DNA of 64,000 nt from assembly GCF_003402475.1 (NCBI RefSeq), contig NZ_BFAB01000004.1, positions 186,001 through 250,000 on the forward strand, written 5' to 3'. Source of the stretch: Mycobacterium sp. MFM001 (GTDB lineage: Bacteria; Actinomycetota; Actinomycetes; Mycobacteriales; Mycobacteriaceae). Below are positions 21,968 through 29,583 of this stretch, one piece after another. The notes under the pieces were generated by a model. The model saw nothing but the letters and a program-made list of their open reading frames with translations. It had not been told where the DNA came from and did not search any database. Within the stretch, counting starts at the first letter, position 1; each line of letters starts with the position of its first letter. The translations under genes were made by a program, and so were the position numbers.

Positions 21968-22524
21968 GGGCGACCGCCGGCTACCGCCGCACGGATCCTC
22001 CGAATATCGGCGAGATGGTGAACACCTTCGTGCATCGCCTGGCGGACAAGCCAACGGGCAGTGCGGACTTCGCCGGGCAACCGACTGGCGGTCCGATCCC
22101 AATCCGCTGGGCCGGTGCGGGCGATTTCTTCGCAGAACCCCGCTGTCGTCGCCGCAAGCTCGTCGAGCACTGCTGCCACGTCGCGATCGTTGTAGCGGAA
22201 CCGCCGGGCCCGTAGGTCGTTGAACATCGGCTCCAGCATCGGCTGGTCCTTGGTGCGGGTGCGGTGCAGCCGGATGGTGAAGGTGAGGTACACGTCGCGC
22301 AGATGGCAGACATACTCGGTGATGGACCAGACTTGCGGGCTGCGACGTCGTCGGAGCGCCTCGCGCGGGACGCCGGATAGCGATTCACGGACCTTGTCCG
22401 TCAGACCGCCGATCACCTCGACGGCCTGCTCCACGGTGATCTCCGGATAGGCCAAGGCACAATCGGCGCAAACGTGATCTTCTGCCGCGAGCGGCGGTAG
22501 TTGGCTGTCGCTAGAGGAAGTCAT
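21964..22524 (-). CDS. DinB superfamily protein
   Basis: A 186-aa protein with the DinB four-helix bundle. The first helical metal-ligand region is [14 protein letters not shown] and the second is [20 protein letters not shown], supplying His residues. The N-terminus has a CxxC in [12 protein letters not shown]. DinB members include mycothiol-dependent transferases and isomerases, which suits the convergent Mca-like neighbour. The ATG overlaps the DAHP synthase TGA (ATGA), so it is translated from the same mRNA. Substrate unknown. Confidence 0.82.
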   Translation of the reverse strand: MTSSSDSQLPPLAAEDHVCADCALAYPEITVEQAVEVIGGLTDKVRESLSGVPREALRRRRSPQVWSITEYVCHLRDVYLTFTIRLHRTRTKDQPMLEPMFNDLRARRFRYNDRDVAAVLDELAATTAGFCEEIARTGPADWDRTASRLPGEVRTARWLVRQAMHEGVHHLADIRRIRAAVAGGRP

Positions 22525-23582
22525 GTTCGGCCTTTCGCCGCGTATAGACCCGCGAGTATGTCTGCGGTGGTGGGCAAGTCCATGCACGGATCGGTCACCG
22601 ATTGGCCGTATACCAACTCGGCGCTCAATGGCTGGGCGCCGGCGACGAGGAAGCTTTCCATCATGAGGCCAGCGATGCCGCGTTCGCCCGCGGCGATGCG
22701 TGCGGTCAGCTCCGCCGCGACTTTCGCCTGGCGGACATGGTCCTTGCCGGCGTTGGCATGCGAACAGTCGATCATGACGTATTCGGGCAGCCCCAGTTTG
22801 CGAAGCCGCGCAACCGCGATGGCCACAGAGGTGGCATCGTGATTGGGCCCGGCCGAACCGCCGCGCAGGATCACGTGGCAGTCGGGATTGCCCGTTGTCT
22901 CGACAACGGCTGCGCGGCCGACGTTGTCGACACCGAAAAAGCTGTGTGGTGCCGCTGCGGCTTTGACACCGTCGATCGCGACCTGGATACGGCCGTCGGT
23001 GCCGTTCTTGAATCCGACCGGCATCGATAGGCCTGATGCCAACTGGCGGTGCACTTGCGACTCCGTCGTGCGGGCGCCGATCGCGCCCCAGGCGACCGCG
23101 TCGGCGATGTACTGCGGGCTGGTGGGCTCCAGGAACTCGCATCCCACCGGCAGCCCGAGGTCGATCACGTCGAGCAGCAACCTGCGGGCGGTGCGTAGAC
23201 CGCGTTCCACGTCGAAGCTGCCGTCCAGGCCGGGATCGTTGATGAGGCCCTTCCAGCCGACAGTGGTCCGCGGCTTCTCGAAGTACACCCGCATCACGAT
23301 CTTCAGCCTGTCGGTGTACTTGGTGGCCAGCGCGGCGAGGCGATGCGCGTAGTCGAGCGCAGCGGCCGGGTCGTGGACTGAGCAGGGCCCGACCACGACC
23401 AGCAGTCGGTCGTCGCGACCGGTCAGGATGGCGGCGATCTCGTCGCGGTCGCGTTGGACGGCCTCGGCCTGGACCGATGTCAGCGGTTGTTCGGTGCGGA
23501 TTGTGCTGGGCGCCGGGATTTCTCGGAACGTGACGATCCGGCGGTCGTTGGTGTGGACGCTTGTCGTACTACCCGTCGTCAT
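22521..23582 (-). CDS. Type I (AroF/G/H-type) 3-deoxy-D-arabino-heptulosonate 7-phosphate synthase
   Basis: A 353-aa enzyme condensing phosphoenolpyruvate with erythrose 4-phosphate, the first shikimate-pathway step. Signatures of the class I-alpha family are VVGPCSVHDP, MRVYFEKPRTTVGWKGLIND, CEFLEPTSPQYIAD and DCSHANAGKDH, and the length equals the E. coli enzymes. M. tuberculosis relies on a type II enzyme (Rv2178c), so this is an extra or alternative enzyme. ATG 23582 has a GGAAGG upstream. The frame is open back to GTG 23669 (reading MTRRSLLFVFQG), which could be a leader. The DinB gene follows with ATGA overlap. Confidence 0.93.
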   Translation of the reverse strand: MTTGSTTSVHTNDRRIVTFREIPAPSTIRTEQPLTSVQAEAVQRDRDEIAAILTGRDDRLLVVVGPCSVHDPAAALDYAHRLAALATKYTDRLKIVMRVYFEKPRTTVGWKGLINDPGLDGSFDVERGLRTARRLLLDVIDLGLPVGCEFLEPTSPQYIADAVAWGAIGARTTESQVHRQLASGLSMPVGFKNGTDGRIQVAIDGVKAAAAPHSFFGVDNVGRAAVVETTGNPDCHVILRGGSAGPNHDATSVAIAVARLRKLGLPEYVMIDCSHANAGKDHVRQAKVAAELTARIAAGERGIAGLMMESFLVAGAQPLSAELVYGQSVTDPCMDLPTTADILAGLYAAKGRT

Positions 23583-23606
23583 GGGGGTTGTGCCTTCCTG
23601 TGATGG

Positions 23607-23641
23607 TTCAGGGCACGCCCACTGGTTCCCGATGCCCTGAA
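23607..23641 (-). promoter_or_regulatory. Hairpin in the DAHP synthase 5' leader
   Basis: TTCAGGGCA and TGCCCTGAA are a perfect 9-bp inverted repeat around a 17-base loop, 25 bases upstream of the DAHP synthase ATG and just ahead of its ribosome-binding site. The in-frame codons before and across it include Phe-rich LLFVF and a Trp. Attenuation by aromatic amino acids is conceivable but unproven. Confidence 0.35.
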
Positions 23642-23809
23642 AAACGAAAAGCAGCGACCTTCTGGTCACTGCATGGGCTCCGGGTATCGGTCGTGCGCCG
23701 CCTCAGTCAGACGCTCCATCCACGGCCCCACCCGGAGCCGAGATAAAGCGCCAATAAGCGCGCACGACGATGTTCACGTCGGCGAACATATCACGTGGTG
23801 GCCGGCGCG

Positions 23810-24388
23810 TCACCGCTTGATCGTCGACGGCAGAGGATGATCGGGTTCCAGTGCAGGCAGGCCGTCGATGCTGTGCCCGTTGCCACCGACGATCCGATGT
23901 GCGAACTTCTCATCGGGTTGCTTGGCGTGATGCGCATCGAGCACGGGCCGTTCACCAATGAGCTCGTAGTAAGGCACCGAAAACCCACAGGCATCGGCGA
24001 TCCGCTCGACATCGATCACGATAGCGGCCCGTATCCCTGGATGCTGCAGCCCGAAATATGGGCTCAGACTGTCAAATTCAGCATCGTCGGGTCTCACTAC
24101 ACGTCCGGTGCCGAACAGCCGCAAGATCCGGGAGTTGCGAGTAAACGAGCAGAACATGACGGTGATGCGGCCGTTGTCTCGCAGATGCGCGATGGTTTCA
24201 GCGCCGCTACCAAACAGGTCGAGGTAGGCGACAGTATGCTCGTCGAGCACCGCGAACGTATCGCGATATCCCTTGGGCGACAAGTTGACCCGACCGTCGC
24301 CGGAAGGTGCAGTAGCGACGAAGAACATGGCCTGCTGCCGAATAAACTCCTGCAGCGACTCGTCGATACGCGAAAACACCTTCGCCAC
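23810..24388 (-). CDS. Pyridoxamine 5'-phosphate oxidase-fold protein
   Basis: A 192-aa FMN-binding split-barrel protein. RQQAMFFVATAPSGDGRVN and NLSPKG at the N-terminus and TVAYLDLFGSGAETIAHLRD are typical of the PNPOx-like superfamily, where many mycobacterial members bind FMN or F420. GTG 24388 is preceded by GGGGGAG. Start and length suit the family. Function unknown; a reductase or cofactor-binding role is an inference. It lies in a run of leftward genes but 145 bp from the next one. Confidence 0.83.
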   Translation of the reverse strand: MAKVFSRIDESLQEFIRQQAMFFVATAPSGDGRVNLSPKGYRDTFAVLDEHTVAYLDLFGSGAETIAHLRDNGRITVMFCSFTRNSRILRLFGTGRVVRPDDAEFDSLSPYFGLQHPGIRAAIVIDVERIADACGFSVPYYELIGERPVLDAHHAKQPDEKFAHRIVGGNGHSIDGLPALEPDHPLPSTIKR

Positions 24389-24533
24389 GTACTCCCCCTT
24401 CCGATACCTTCCGGTGCGGTTTCCGTCTCGCAGCGTAACGGCGCGGCCTATGCGAGCGCGACTGATATTCGCCGGCTGGCTCCGGACCGCTGGCCCGCGA
24501 GTGTGCAGATACGTGCACGAAAGTTGCGGATGC

Positions 24534-25067
24534 TTACGAACGGACATGGGGCAGTTGACAGCGGCGCTCCATAAACGTCGCATCGGGAGCCGCGAAGTCA
24601 AACTCCTGGTACAGGTGGTGGGCGTCGGCTGTATGCAACATCCACCGGAAGCTGCGGCCCGGCCCGTCGTCAATCATGACGCGCAGCAGCCCCCGTCCGA
24701 TTCCGCGGCCACGATCCTCCCGGGACACGTACACGTCAGCCAGGTAGGCCATGGCGACCCCGTCGGAGAAGGCGCGACAGAATCCCACCATCTGACCGTC
24801 CGCGGCACGGTATGCACCCACAGTCCGCCAGGCGTTATCGAGTTGCCGCTCGAACATCGCTCGGGTGCGGTATTTCGCCCAATAGGCATGCTGTGTCAGC
24901 TCACGCCACAGCCAGTCGCGATCTAAACGCGCAGCCACCGTTGAGAAGTCGATACCTTGCAGGTTCGCCAACGCCCTCTCCTGAAATCCAAACTCGGCAG
25001 GGATCCCGGCCGACCCGAGGTCAGACGGGTTGATTCCGGCGATTTGCCGGAACGAGGTAAGTTCCAT
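24534..25067 (-). CDS. GNAT family N-acetyltransferase
   Basis: The acetyl-CoA loop of GNAT enzymes is visible as VYVSREDRGRGIGRGLLRVM, followed by the C-terminal half of the fold. This stretch and FRWMLHTADAHHLYQEFDF resemble the small GNAT proteins with an FWMLATRDAH-like segment. From ATG 25067 it is 177 aa and overlaps the SnoaL-like gene by 47 bp; the first 35 residues are atypical and the real start may be further in, near the segment FSTVAARLDRDWLW. Substrate unknown. Confidence 0.82.
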   Translation of the reverse strand: MELTSFRQIAGINPSDLGSAGIPAEFGFQERALANLQGIDFSTVAARLDRDWLWRELTQHAYWAKYRTRAMFERQLDNAWRTVGAYRAADGQMVGFCRAFSDGVAMAYLADVYVSREDRGRGIGRGLLRVMIDDGPGRSFRWMLHTADAHHLYQEFDFAAPDATFMERRCQLPHVRS

Positions 25068-25398
25068 GACCTTCGACGACGAGGTTCTCGACGAACCTCA
25101 GCACCTCGTTGACCATGCCATCACGCTGGTTGCGGTACGTGATTACGACCGTGTCGATCCCTTGGTAAACGCTTTCGACGGTGAACCGCAAGTCGGGGAC
25201 ATGGCGCAGCGCGAGAGTCCAGTAGCGGCGCAACGCGTCCTTGCCGCGAATCACTCCTCCTGTTTCCGGCAGCAGGGTGGCCGCCACCGGCGAGGTGAAG
25301 ACCACATCATCGTGGAAGTGCCGAAGAACAGCCTCCACGTCGTGGGCGTTCCACGCCTGCACCCACTGCTCACTGAAGGCAACCGCATTGATATTCAT
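25021..25398 (-). CDS. SnoaL/NTF2-like protein
   Basis: A 125-aa cone-fold protein: FSEQWVQAWNAHDVEAVLRH with FHDDVVFTSP is the classic N-terminal signature of nuclear-transport-factor-2/SnoaL proteins. A beta-sheet half (RFTVESVYQGIDTVVITYRN) follows. Ligand unknown. ATG 25398 was chosen because the domain begins right there; GTG 25446 is an in-frame alternative. It overlaps the following GNAT frame by 47 bp. Confidence 0.8.
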   Translation of the reverse strand: MNINAVAFSEQWVQAWNAHDVEAVLRHFHDDVVFTSPVAATLLPETGGVIRGKDALRRYWTLALRHVPDLRFTVESVYQGIDTVVITYRNQRDGMVNEVLRFVENLVVEGHGTYLVPANRRNQPV

Positions 25399-25491
25399 TG
25401 GGCGCACTGTAGTGACCGAATCGCACAGAAGCCCACTGGTTTTCACGATAGGCAGCAGTTCGCTTCTCGGCGGTGACGCCGATCCAAGGGA

Positions 25492-27018
25492 TTACGCCGT
25501 GTCCACGGATTCCAGCTGCTCTGCCGACATCGAGAACGGCGGGTGGAACCGTCGGCCGGGCAGCGCGACCATTCCCGCGAGCGCCGCTGCGTAGCAAAGA
25601 CCCGCGACCACCGTGCAAGCCACTGCGAGGCCGGACAGGAATGCGTCCTGCGCGGCCGCGAGCAGGTTCGGATTGCCCGCTGCGATCCCGAACGCAACCG
25701 GGACCGACTCGGCGGCCTCGGCGGCCTTCCCGGTAGCCGTGAAGGCGGTGTCGAGGAGGCGGGCGCCAAAAATCGAGGAGAACACCGAGCCGACGACGGC
25801 GACACCCATCGTCGAGCCCAATTCGCGGGTGGCGTCGTTGACCGCCGAGCCGATACCCGCTCGAGCGGGCGGCAGTACGAGCATGATGGATTCCGTTGCG
25901 GGAGTGGCGATCAGCCCCATGCCCAGTCCCATCAACAGCATCTGCAAGACGATCGTCGTCCAGTAGGGCGTGTCGGCCTCGGCGCTGCCGGCGATCCACG
26001 CCATCGCGGTGCCGAACGAGATGAGCCCCGTGACCACCACTGCGCGGGTTCCCACCCGCGGAGCGAGCATCCCGCCGACCAGCGAGCCGACCGCGATCGA
26101 CAGTGCGACCGGCAGGATGCGGGCACCCGTTGAGAGTGGGCTGAACTCGCGGAGAACCTGGAAGTACTGGGTGATGAGGAAAATGAACCCTGCTAACGCG
26201 AAGAATGTGACCGTTACCGCTCCGCTGGCGGCGCTGAACCGTCGATCCGTGAACAGCCGCACGTCGAGCATGGGGTGTTCGACTCGGCGCTCCAGCACCA
26301 CAAAGGCCAATGCCAGACCGAGAGCGATGGCGAATCCTGTCAACGTCGCATCGCTGCGCCAGCCGCGTTCGGGGGCTTCGATAATCGTGTAGACGAGCAC
26401 GCCGAGCAGGGCTACTGAGGTTGTCAGGCCACGGAGGTCCAGCACCGGCACCGAAGCATCGCGGGACTCGGGCACCAGCAGGAACCCGAGGATTGCGGCG
26501 ATCAGGGCGACGGGCACCAGCGCCAAAAAGACGCTGCCCCAGTAAAAGTGCTCGAGGAGTAGCCCGCCGGAAACCGGTCCGGATGCGACGCCGATCCCGA
26601 CGACTGCGCCCCATCCGCCGAGTGCCGCCGCGCGCTCGCGGCGGTCGGGGAAAGCATTGGTGATAATCGACAGCGTCGTAGGGAAAATCAGCGCGGCGAA
26701 CGCCCCCATGCCGAAGCGTGCCGCGACGAGTGCGCCGGTGCTACCAACGAGCGCTCCCGCCGTGCTGGTGACCGCGAATCCGAGCAGTCCGACAAGGAGC
26801 GCCGGCCGTCGTCCATAGCGGTCCGAGAGGCTTCCCGCGGCCAGCACCAGCGCGGCGAACGTGAGGTTGTAGCCATCGACGACCCACTGCAATCCGCGTG
26901 TTTCGGCGCGGAGTTCGGTCGCGATGCTGGGCAGCGCGACGTTGACGATCGTGACGTCGAGGTTGATTGCGAGCACCGCCATGTACACCGCGACCAGGAT
27001 TCCCGCCCTACGACGCAT
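25492..27018 (-). CDS. MFS drug transporter, DHA2 (14-helix) family
   Basis: A 508-aa proton-driven efflux permease with about fourteen hydrophobic helices. Motif D-like LDVTIVNVALP is in helix 1, motif A GSLSDRYGRRP follows helix 2, and motif C GPVSGGLLLEHFYWGSVF is in helix 5. This places it with EmrB/QacA/Stp-type pumps. ATG 27018 overlaps the end of the TfoX-domain gene by 11 bp. The small genes at 27355 and 27008 lie upstream in the same operon and HxlR is divergent, so the pump is a plausible target of that repressor. Confidence 0.9.
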   Translation of the reverse strand: MRRRAGILVAVYMAVLAINLDVTIVNVALPSIATELRAETRGLQWVVDGYNLTFAALVLAAGSLSDRYGRRPALLVGLLGFAVTSTAGALVGSTGALVAARFGMGAFAALIFPTTLSIITNAFPDRRERAAALGGWGAVVGIGVASGPVSGGLLLEHFYWGSVFLALVPVALIAAILGFLLVPESRDASVPVLDLRGLTTSVALLGVLVYTIIEAPERGWRSDATLTGFAIALGLALAFVVLERRVEHPMLDVRLFTDRRFSAASGAVTVTFFALAGFIFLITQYFQVLREFSPLSTGARILPVALSIAVGSLVGGMLAPRVGTRAVVVTGLISFGTAMAWIAGSAEADTPYWTTIVLQMLLMGLGMGLIATPATESIMLVLPPARAGIGSAVNDATRELGSTMGVAVVGSVFSSIFGARLLDTAFTATGKAAEAAESVPVAFGIAAGNPNLLAAAQDAFLSGLAVACTVVAGLCYAAALAGMVALPGRRFHPPFSMSAEQLESVDTA

Positions 27019-27355
27019 GACGGCTCCGTGAAGCGGCGGTCGCGGTTCCGATGCGGATCCACTTGGCGAGCTGCCGTTTGGTACGGAGGTGGTCGCGATC
27101 GATGTGCAGCCATCCCCGGATTGGGCGTCCCTTCATTTGCATGGGCGATGCGGTGCCGGAGGCCAGCAGGCGGTCGTAATTCGCCGGATCGACTCGCACC
27201 AGGAGGCCGCCTTGGCCGCTGGCCGCGACCGCTAGCCGGCCGGCTATGAGGAAGGCCAGTCCTCCGAACATCGTTTGTTCGTGCACTTCTGGGTTGTCGG
27301 CCAGATCGGCCAGCTGCTCGCGGATACGGGCAGCCAGGTGTGCGTCGTAGGCCAC
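27008..27355 (-). CDS. TfoX N-terminal domain protein
   Basis: A 115-aa protein matching the TfoX N-terminal domain alone: EQTMFGGLAFLIAGRLAVAASGQGGLLVRVDP and MKGRPIRGWLHIDRD are the family blocks. Stand-alone TfoX_N proteins are common in actinobacteria and of unknown function. GTG 27355 shares a base with the TAG of the upstream small gene, and the 3' end overlaps the MFS start, so all three are coupled. Confidence 0.83.
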   Translation of the reverse strand: MAYDAHLAARIREQLADLADNPEVHEQTMFGGLAFLIAGRLAVAASGQGGLLVRVDPANYDRLLASGTASPMQMKGRPIRGWLHIDRDHLRTKRQLAKWIRIGTATAASRSRHAS

Positions 27356-27564
27356 TATGCCTCCATGAGTTTGTCGCGCGCGGGCTTGCCGGCAGGTGGC
27401 TTTGGGTGCCAGTCGCGGATTGCGGCGACAAACTCCTCGGGCGCTTCGGACTCCGTGTAGAGGCCGGCGCCTTCGACGATGACGGTCTTGTGGTTGGGGT
27501 AGGTCGATTCCAGACGTTCCCGCTGCTGGGGCCTGAAGCGGAACAACTCGTCAGTGACAGTCAT
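27355..27564 (-). CDS. 69-aa protein resembling the C-terminus of an alpha/beta hydrolase
   Basis: The segment NHKTVIVEGAGLYTESEAPE followed by EFVAAIRDW has the pattern of the last strand and helix of haloalkane-dehalogenase-like hydrolases (strand, G-x-H-F, acid-x-P, AI-x-W). The catalytic His position is Leu in GAGLYTE, and the nucleophile half is missing. It is probably a truncated gene still translated as the first member of the operon with TfoX and MFS. ATG 27564 abuts the HxlR operator-like repeat at 27568. Confidence 0.55.
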   Translation of the reverse strand: MTVTDELFRFRPQQRERLESTYPNHKTVIVEGAGLYTESEAPEEFVAAIRDWHPKPPAGKPARDKLMEA

Positions 27565-27567
27565 TAA

Positions 27568-27582
27568 CTTGGTATACTCAAG
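27568..27582. promoter_or_regulatory. Operator half-pair 1 (CTTG-N7-CAAG)
   Basis: CTTGGTATACTCAAG is a 15-bp palindrome (arms CTTG/CAAG, GTATAC core) four bases from the start of the leftward small gene. An equivalent 15-mer lies at 27587-27601. Such elements suit an HxlR dimer, encoded immediately to the right. Confidence 0.6.
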
Positions 27583-27586
27583 CCAG

Positions 27587-27601
27587 CTTGAAAATGTCAA
27601 G
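27587..27601. promoter_or_regulatory. Operator half-pair 2 (CTTG-N7-CAAG)
   Basis: CTTGAAAATGTCAAG repeats the arms and spacing of the element at 27568, with a 19-bp offset between the two (close to two helical turns). It ends at the first base of the HxlR GGAGGA ribosome-binding site, so binding here would block the regulator's own expression. Confidence 0.6.
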
Positions 27602-27608
27602 GAGGATC

Positions 27609-28262
27609 GTGGGTCGAAGTTACGGTCAGTACTGCGGGTTGGCCCGCGCGCTCGAGGTGGTAGGCGACCGGTGGAATCTGCTCATCGTTCGCCAACTCCT
27701 CATTGCTCCGGCCCGCTATCAGGAGTTACTTGAAGGACTCCCCGGCATCGCCACCAATCTGCTCGCCGATCGGCTCCGCGATTTGGAAGCAGCCGGCGTG
27801 ATCGAACGGCGGCTCGCCGAAGACAGCCGGGCTATTACGTATGCCCTCACCACTTGGGGAGCCCAACTCCGCGAGCCGATCGAGGGCCTCATCCGCTGGT
27901 CCACGCCACTCATGATCCGCGGGCCAGAAGGCGATACCTTCCCCACCGGAAGCCTCCTCGTCGCCCTGCCCGCCCTGCTCCACGGCAGGGCGCCCGCAAA
28001 TCGGTCAATTGCGGTGGGTATCACCGTGAACGGCGATACCGACCGCCGAGTTGTCCAGGTGCGGGCAACGCGGTCAGGCATCGAAGTGAGCCCGCACGAT
28101 GATCGAAAGCTCGACGCCGTTCTAAGCGCCGACGCCGCAATAATTCTCGGGCTGGCAGCAGGTGTGCTCGCACTCGACGACGTCCTCGGGCTCGTCGACA
28201 TTCAAGGTGATGAAGCTGCCGTGCGAGCCATTTTCGGCGCACCCGCTAACGCATCCCTTTGA
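27609..28262 (+). CDS. HxlR family transcriptional regulator with C-terminal SCP2-like domain
   Basis: A 217-aa protein starting at GTG 27609, spaced correctly after AAGGAGGA. Residues 1-95 are the HxlR winged helix: CGLARALEVVGDRWNLLIVR, then LEGLPGIATNLLADRLRDLE and the wing GVIERRLAEDSRAITYALT. The C-terminal part (about 130-215) has the look of the sterol-carrier-like domain found in many actinobacterial HxlR proteins (SADAAIILGLAAGVLALDDV). It is divergent from the pump operon across a 44-bp spacer with two matched palindromes. Confidence 0.9.
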   Translation: MGRSYGQYCGLARALEVVGDRWNLLIVRQLLIAPARYQELLEGLPGIATNLLADRLRDLEAAGVIERRLAEDSRAITYALTTWGAQLREPIEGLIRWSTPLMIRGPEGDTFPTGSLLVALPALLHGRAPANRSIAVGITVNGDTDRRVVQVRATRSGIEVSPHDDRKLDAVLSADAAIILGLAAGVLALDDVLGLVDIQGDEAAVRAIFGAPANASL

Positions 28263-28449
28263 CGCGACCTGCGAACGAAATGTCCTATGCCTAAGCCTGT
28301 TTGGGCTTCGGTAACCGGTCTAGTTGGTTGGTGGGGGGGTGCGGTTGGAAGGGGTCGTACCACCACCAGTCGGCGCGTTTGCCGAGGGGCCCAGACCACG
28401 GTGGGACATTCGGTGGGGGCTGGGTGGGTGGCCGGGCCAGTGATGCTGA
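28263..28449. other. Gene-free stretch after HxlR, likely degenerate
   Basis: No convincing gene starts here. The minus strand is open and encodes a short Trp/Pro-rich sequence (PPWSGPLGKRADWWWYDPFQ) with coding-like composition ending at 28291, but no start or domain supports it. Tracts such as GGTGGGGGGG are low complexity. I read it as decayed sequence left of the luciferase-like fragment. Confidence 0.4.
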
Positions 28450-28638
28450 GCTGAGGCGTTGGCCGTCGCCGAGATTCGCGGCAGCATCGAGGGATTCAAC
28501 GTCGCGATCGTCGCCCGCCCCGACACCGACGTCGACGCGTTTCAGGCTGCCGGCGCAACATGGGCGATGCATGCCTTCTGGCCCGGCCACCGTCCCGAGC
28601 AAGTACTCCGGCTAATCGAAAGCGGCCCACCCAACTGA
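28450..28638 (+). pseudogene. C-terminal fragment of a luciferase-like (LLM) flavin oxidoreductase
   Basis: An open frame without a start reads GSIEGFNVAIVARPDTD followed by FQAAGATWAMHAFWPGHRP, then EQVLRLIESGPPN and a TGA at 28636-28638. This is the usual tail of bacterial-luciferase-fold monooxygenases, where a G-A-T-W strand precedes the last helix. The rest of the barrel is missing, so it is a remnant of a deleted gene. Confidence 0.6.
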
Positions 28639-28648
28639 AACCGATCAA

Positions 28649-29524
28649 TCACGTTTCGCGGCGCAGACAGTCGATGGCCGAGACAGTCGCGTCGATGTAG
28701 ACGTCAGGGTCGGTGAGAAACACATCGTGGTCGGCGTCGATCTCGATCACCGCGGCGTCGAGCAGCTTGGCCATGAGACGTTGGTCGCGGGGCGGCACCG
28801 CTCGGTCGCGGGCGGTGACGACGACCACGGTAGGCACCTCGGCGATCGTCGCCGCATGCGGGCGAAAGTCGAAGGCGTATTCGTCGAGAATCGCATCGAC
28901 GATCACCCGCGGGTGGCACAACACGAGCTCGCCGCGCAGCCATGGCCACCACGAGGTCGTGTTCGGATGGACGTCGCGCATGCGGTTGAAATAGTGCCTC
29001 GGCAATGACCGGCCGACCCCGGGGCTGCGATCCGCCAATGGGCGCAAGGCCCGCAGCACGACACGGCTGATCCGGTCGCCCGGGGTGTCGAACGACAAGG
29101 CGGTTGCCTGCAGGGTTAGTCCGGCGACGCGATCCCGGTGACGTCGTGCGAATTCCAATGCGACCGGCCCACCGAGTGAATAGCCGCACACGACGGCGCG
29201 GTCGAGCTCGAGCGCATCGAGCACCGCTGCAGCGTCGTCGGCGCACTGGGCGATGCTGAACCGTTCCGCGCGCGACAGCGGTAAGCCGCGACCGTGTCCG
29301 CGCAAGTCCATTGCGACAACGCCGAAGCGCTCCGCAAGCGGCGCCATCACATGGCAGAAGTTGAAGTCGGCCGTGATCGCCCACCCGTGCAGCAGCAATA
29401 CGGGGCTTGCGCCCGGCGCGACGCGAACCACGGCCTGCCCCGTACCGCCAGGGAATTCGATCGAGCGCAGCGGCGGCAATCGGCAGCCGGTGTCCTCCGG
29501 CCCGAGTTGGTTCGGGCTGTTCAT
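28649..29524 (-). CDS. Alpha/beta hydrolase
   Basis: A 291-aa hydrolase. The oxyanion-hole motif LLLHGWAI (about 43-50) and DLRGHGRG (about 73-80) precede the nucleophile elbow GYSLG with Ser116. A late Asp in TARDRAVPPRDQ and His in DADHDVFLTDPDVY complete the triad. The fold and length suit a small carboxylic ester or C-C bond hydrolase; the substrate is not readable. ATG 29524. It is divergent from the STAS gene at 29584. Confidence 0.87.
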   Translation of the reverse strand: MNSPNQLGPEDTGCRLPPLRSIEFPGGTGQAVVRVAPGASPVLLLHGWAITADFNFCHVMAPLAERFGVVAMDLRGHGRGLPLSRAERFSIAQCADDAAAVLDALELDRAVVCGYSLGGPVALEFARRHRDRVAGLTLQATALSFDTPGDRISRVVLRALRPLADRSPGVGRSLPRHYFNRMRDVHPNTTSWWPWLRGELVLCHPRVIVDAILDEYAFDFRPHAATIAEVPTVVVVTARDRAVPPRDQRLMAKLLDAAVIEIDADHDVFLTDPDVYIDATVSAIDCLRRET

Positions 29525-29583
29525 CGCTCAGCAATACCCCTGTAGGAGTTCACAAAATCCTCGTCCACCGGAAGACTGGCCAC

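Noticed and set aside
23583-23669. N-terminal extension of the DAHP synthase from GTG 23669
   Set aside because: ATG 23582 has a ribosome-binding site and gives the family length; the upstream part is kept only as a possible leader.
28291-28602. Leftward 103-aa frame with a Trp/Pro-rich end
   Set aside because: No start signal or family match, and half of it is antisense to the luciferase-like remnant.
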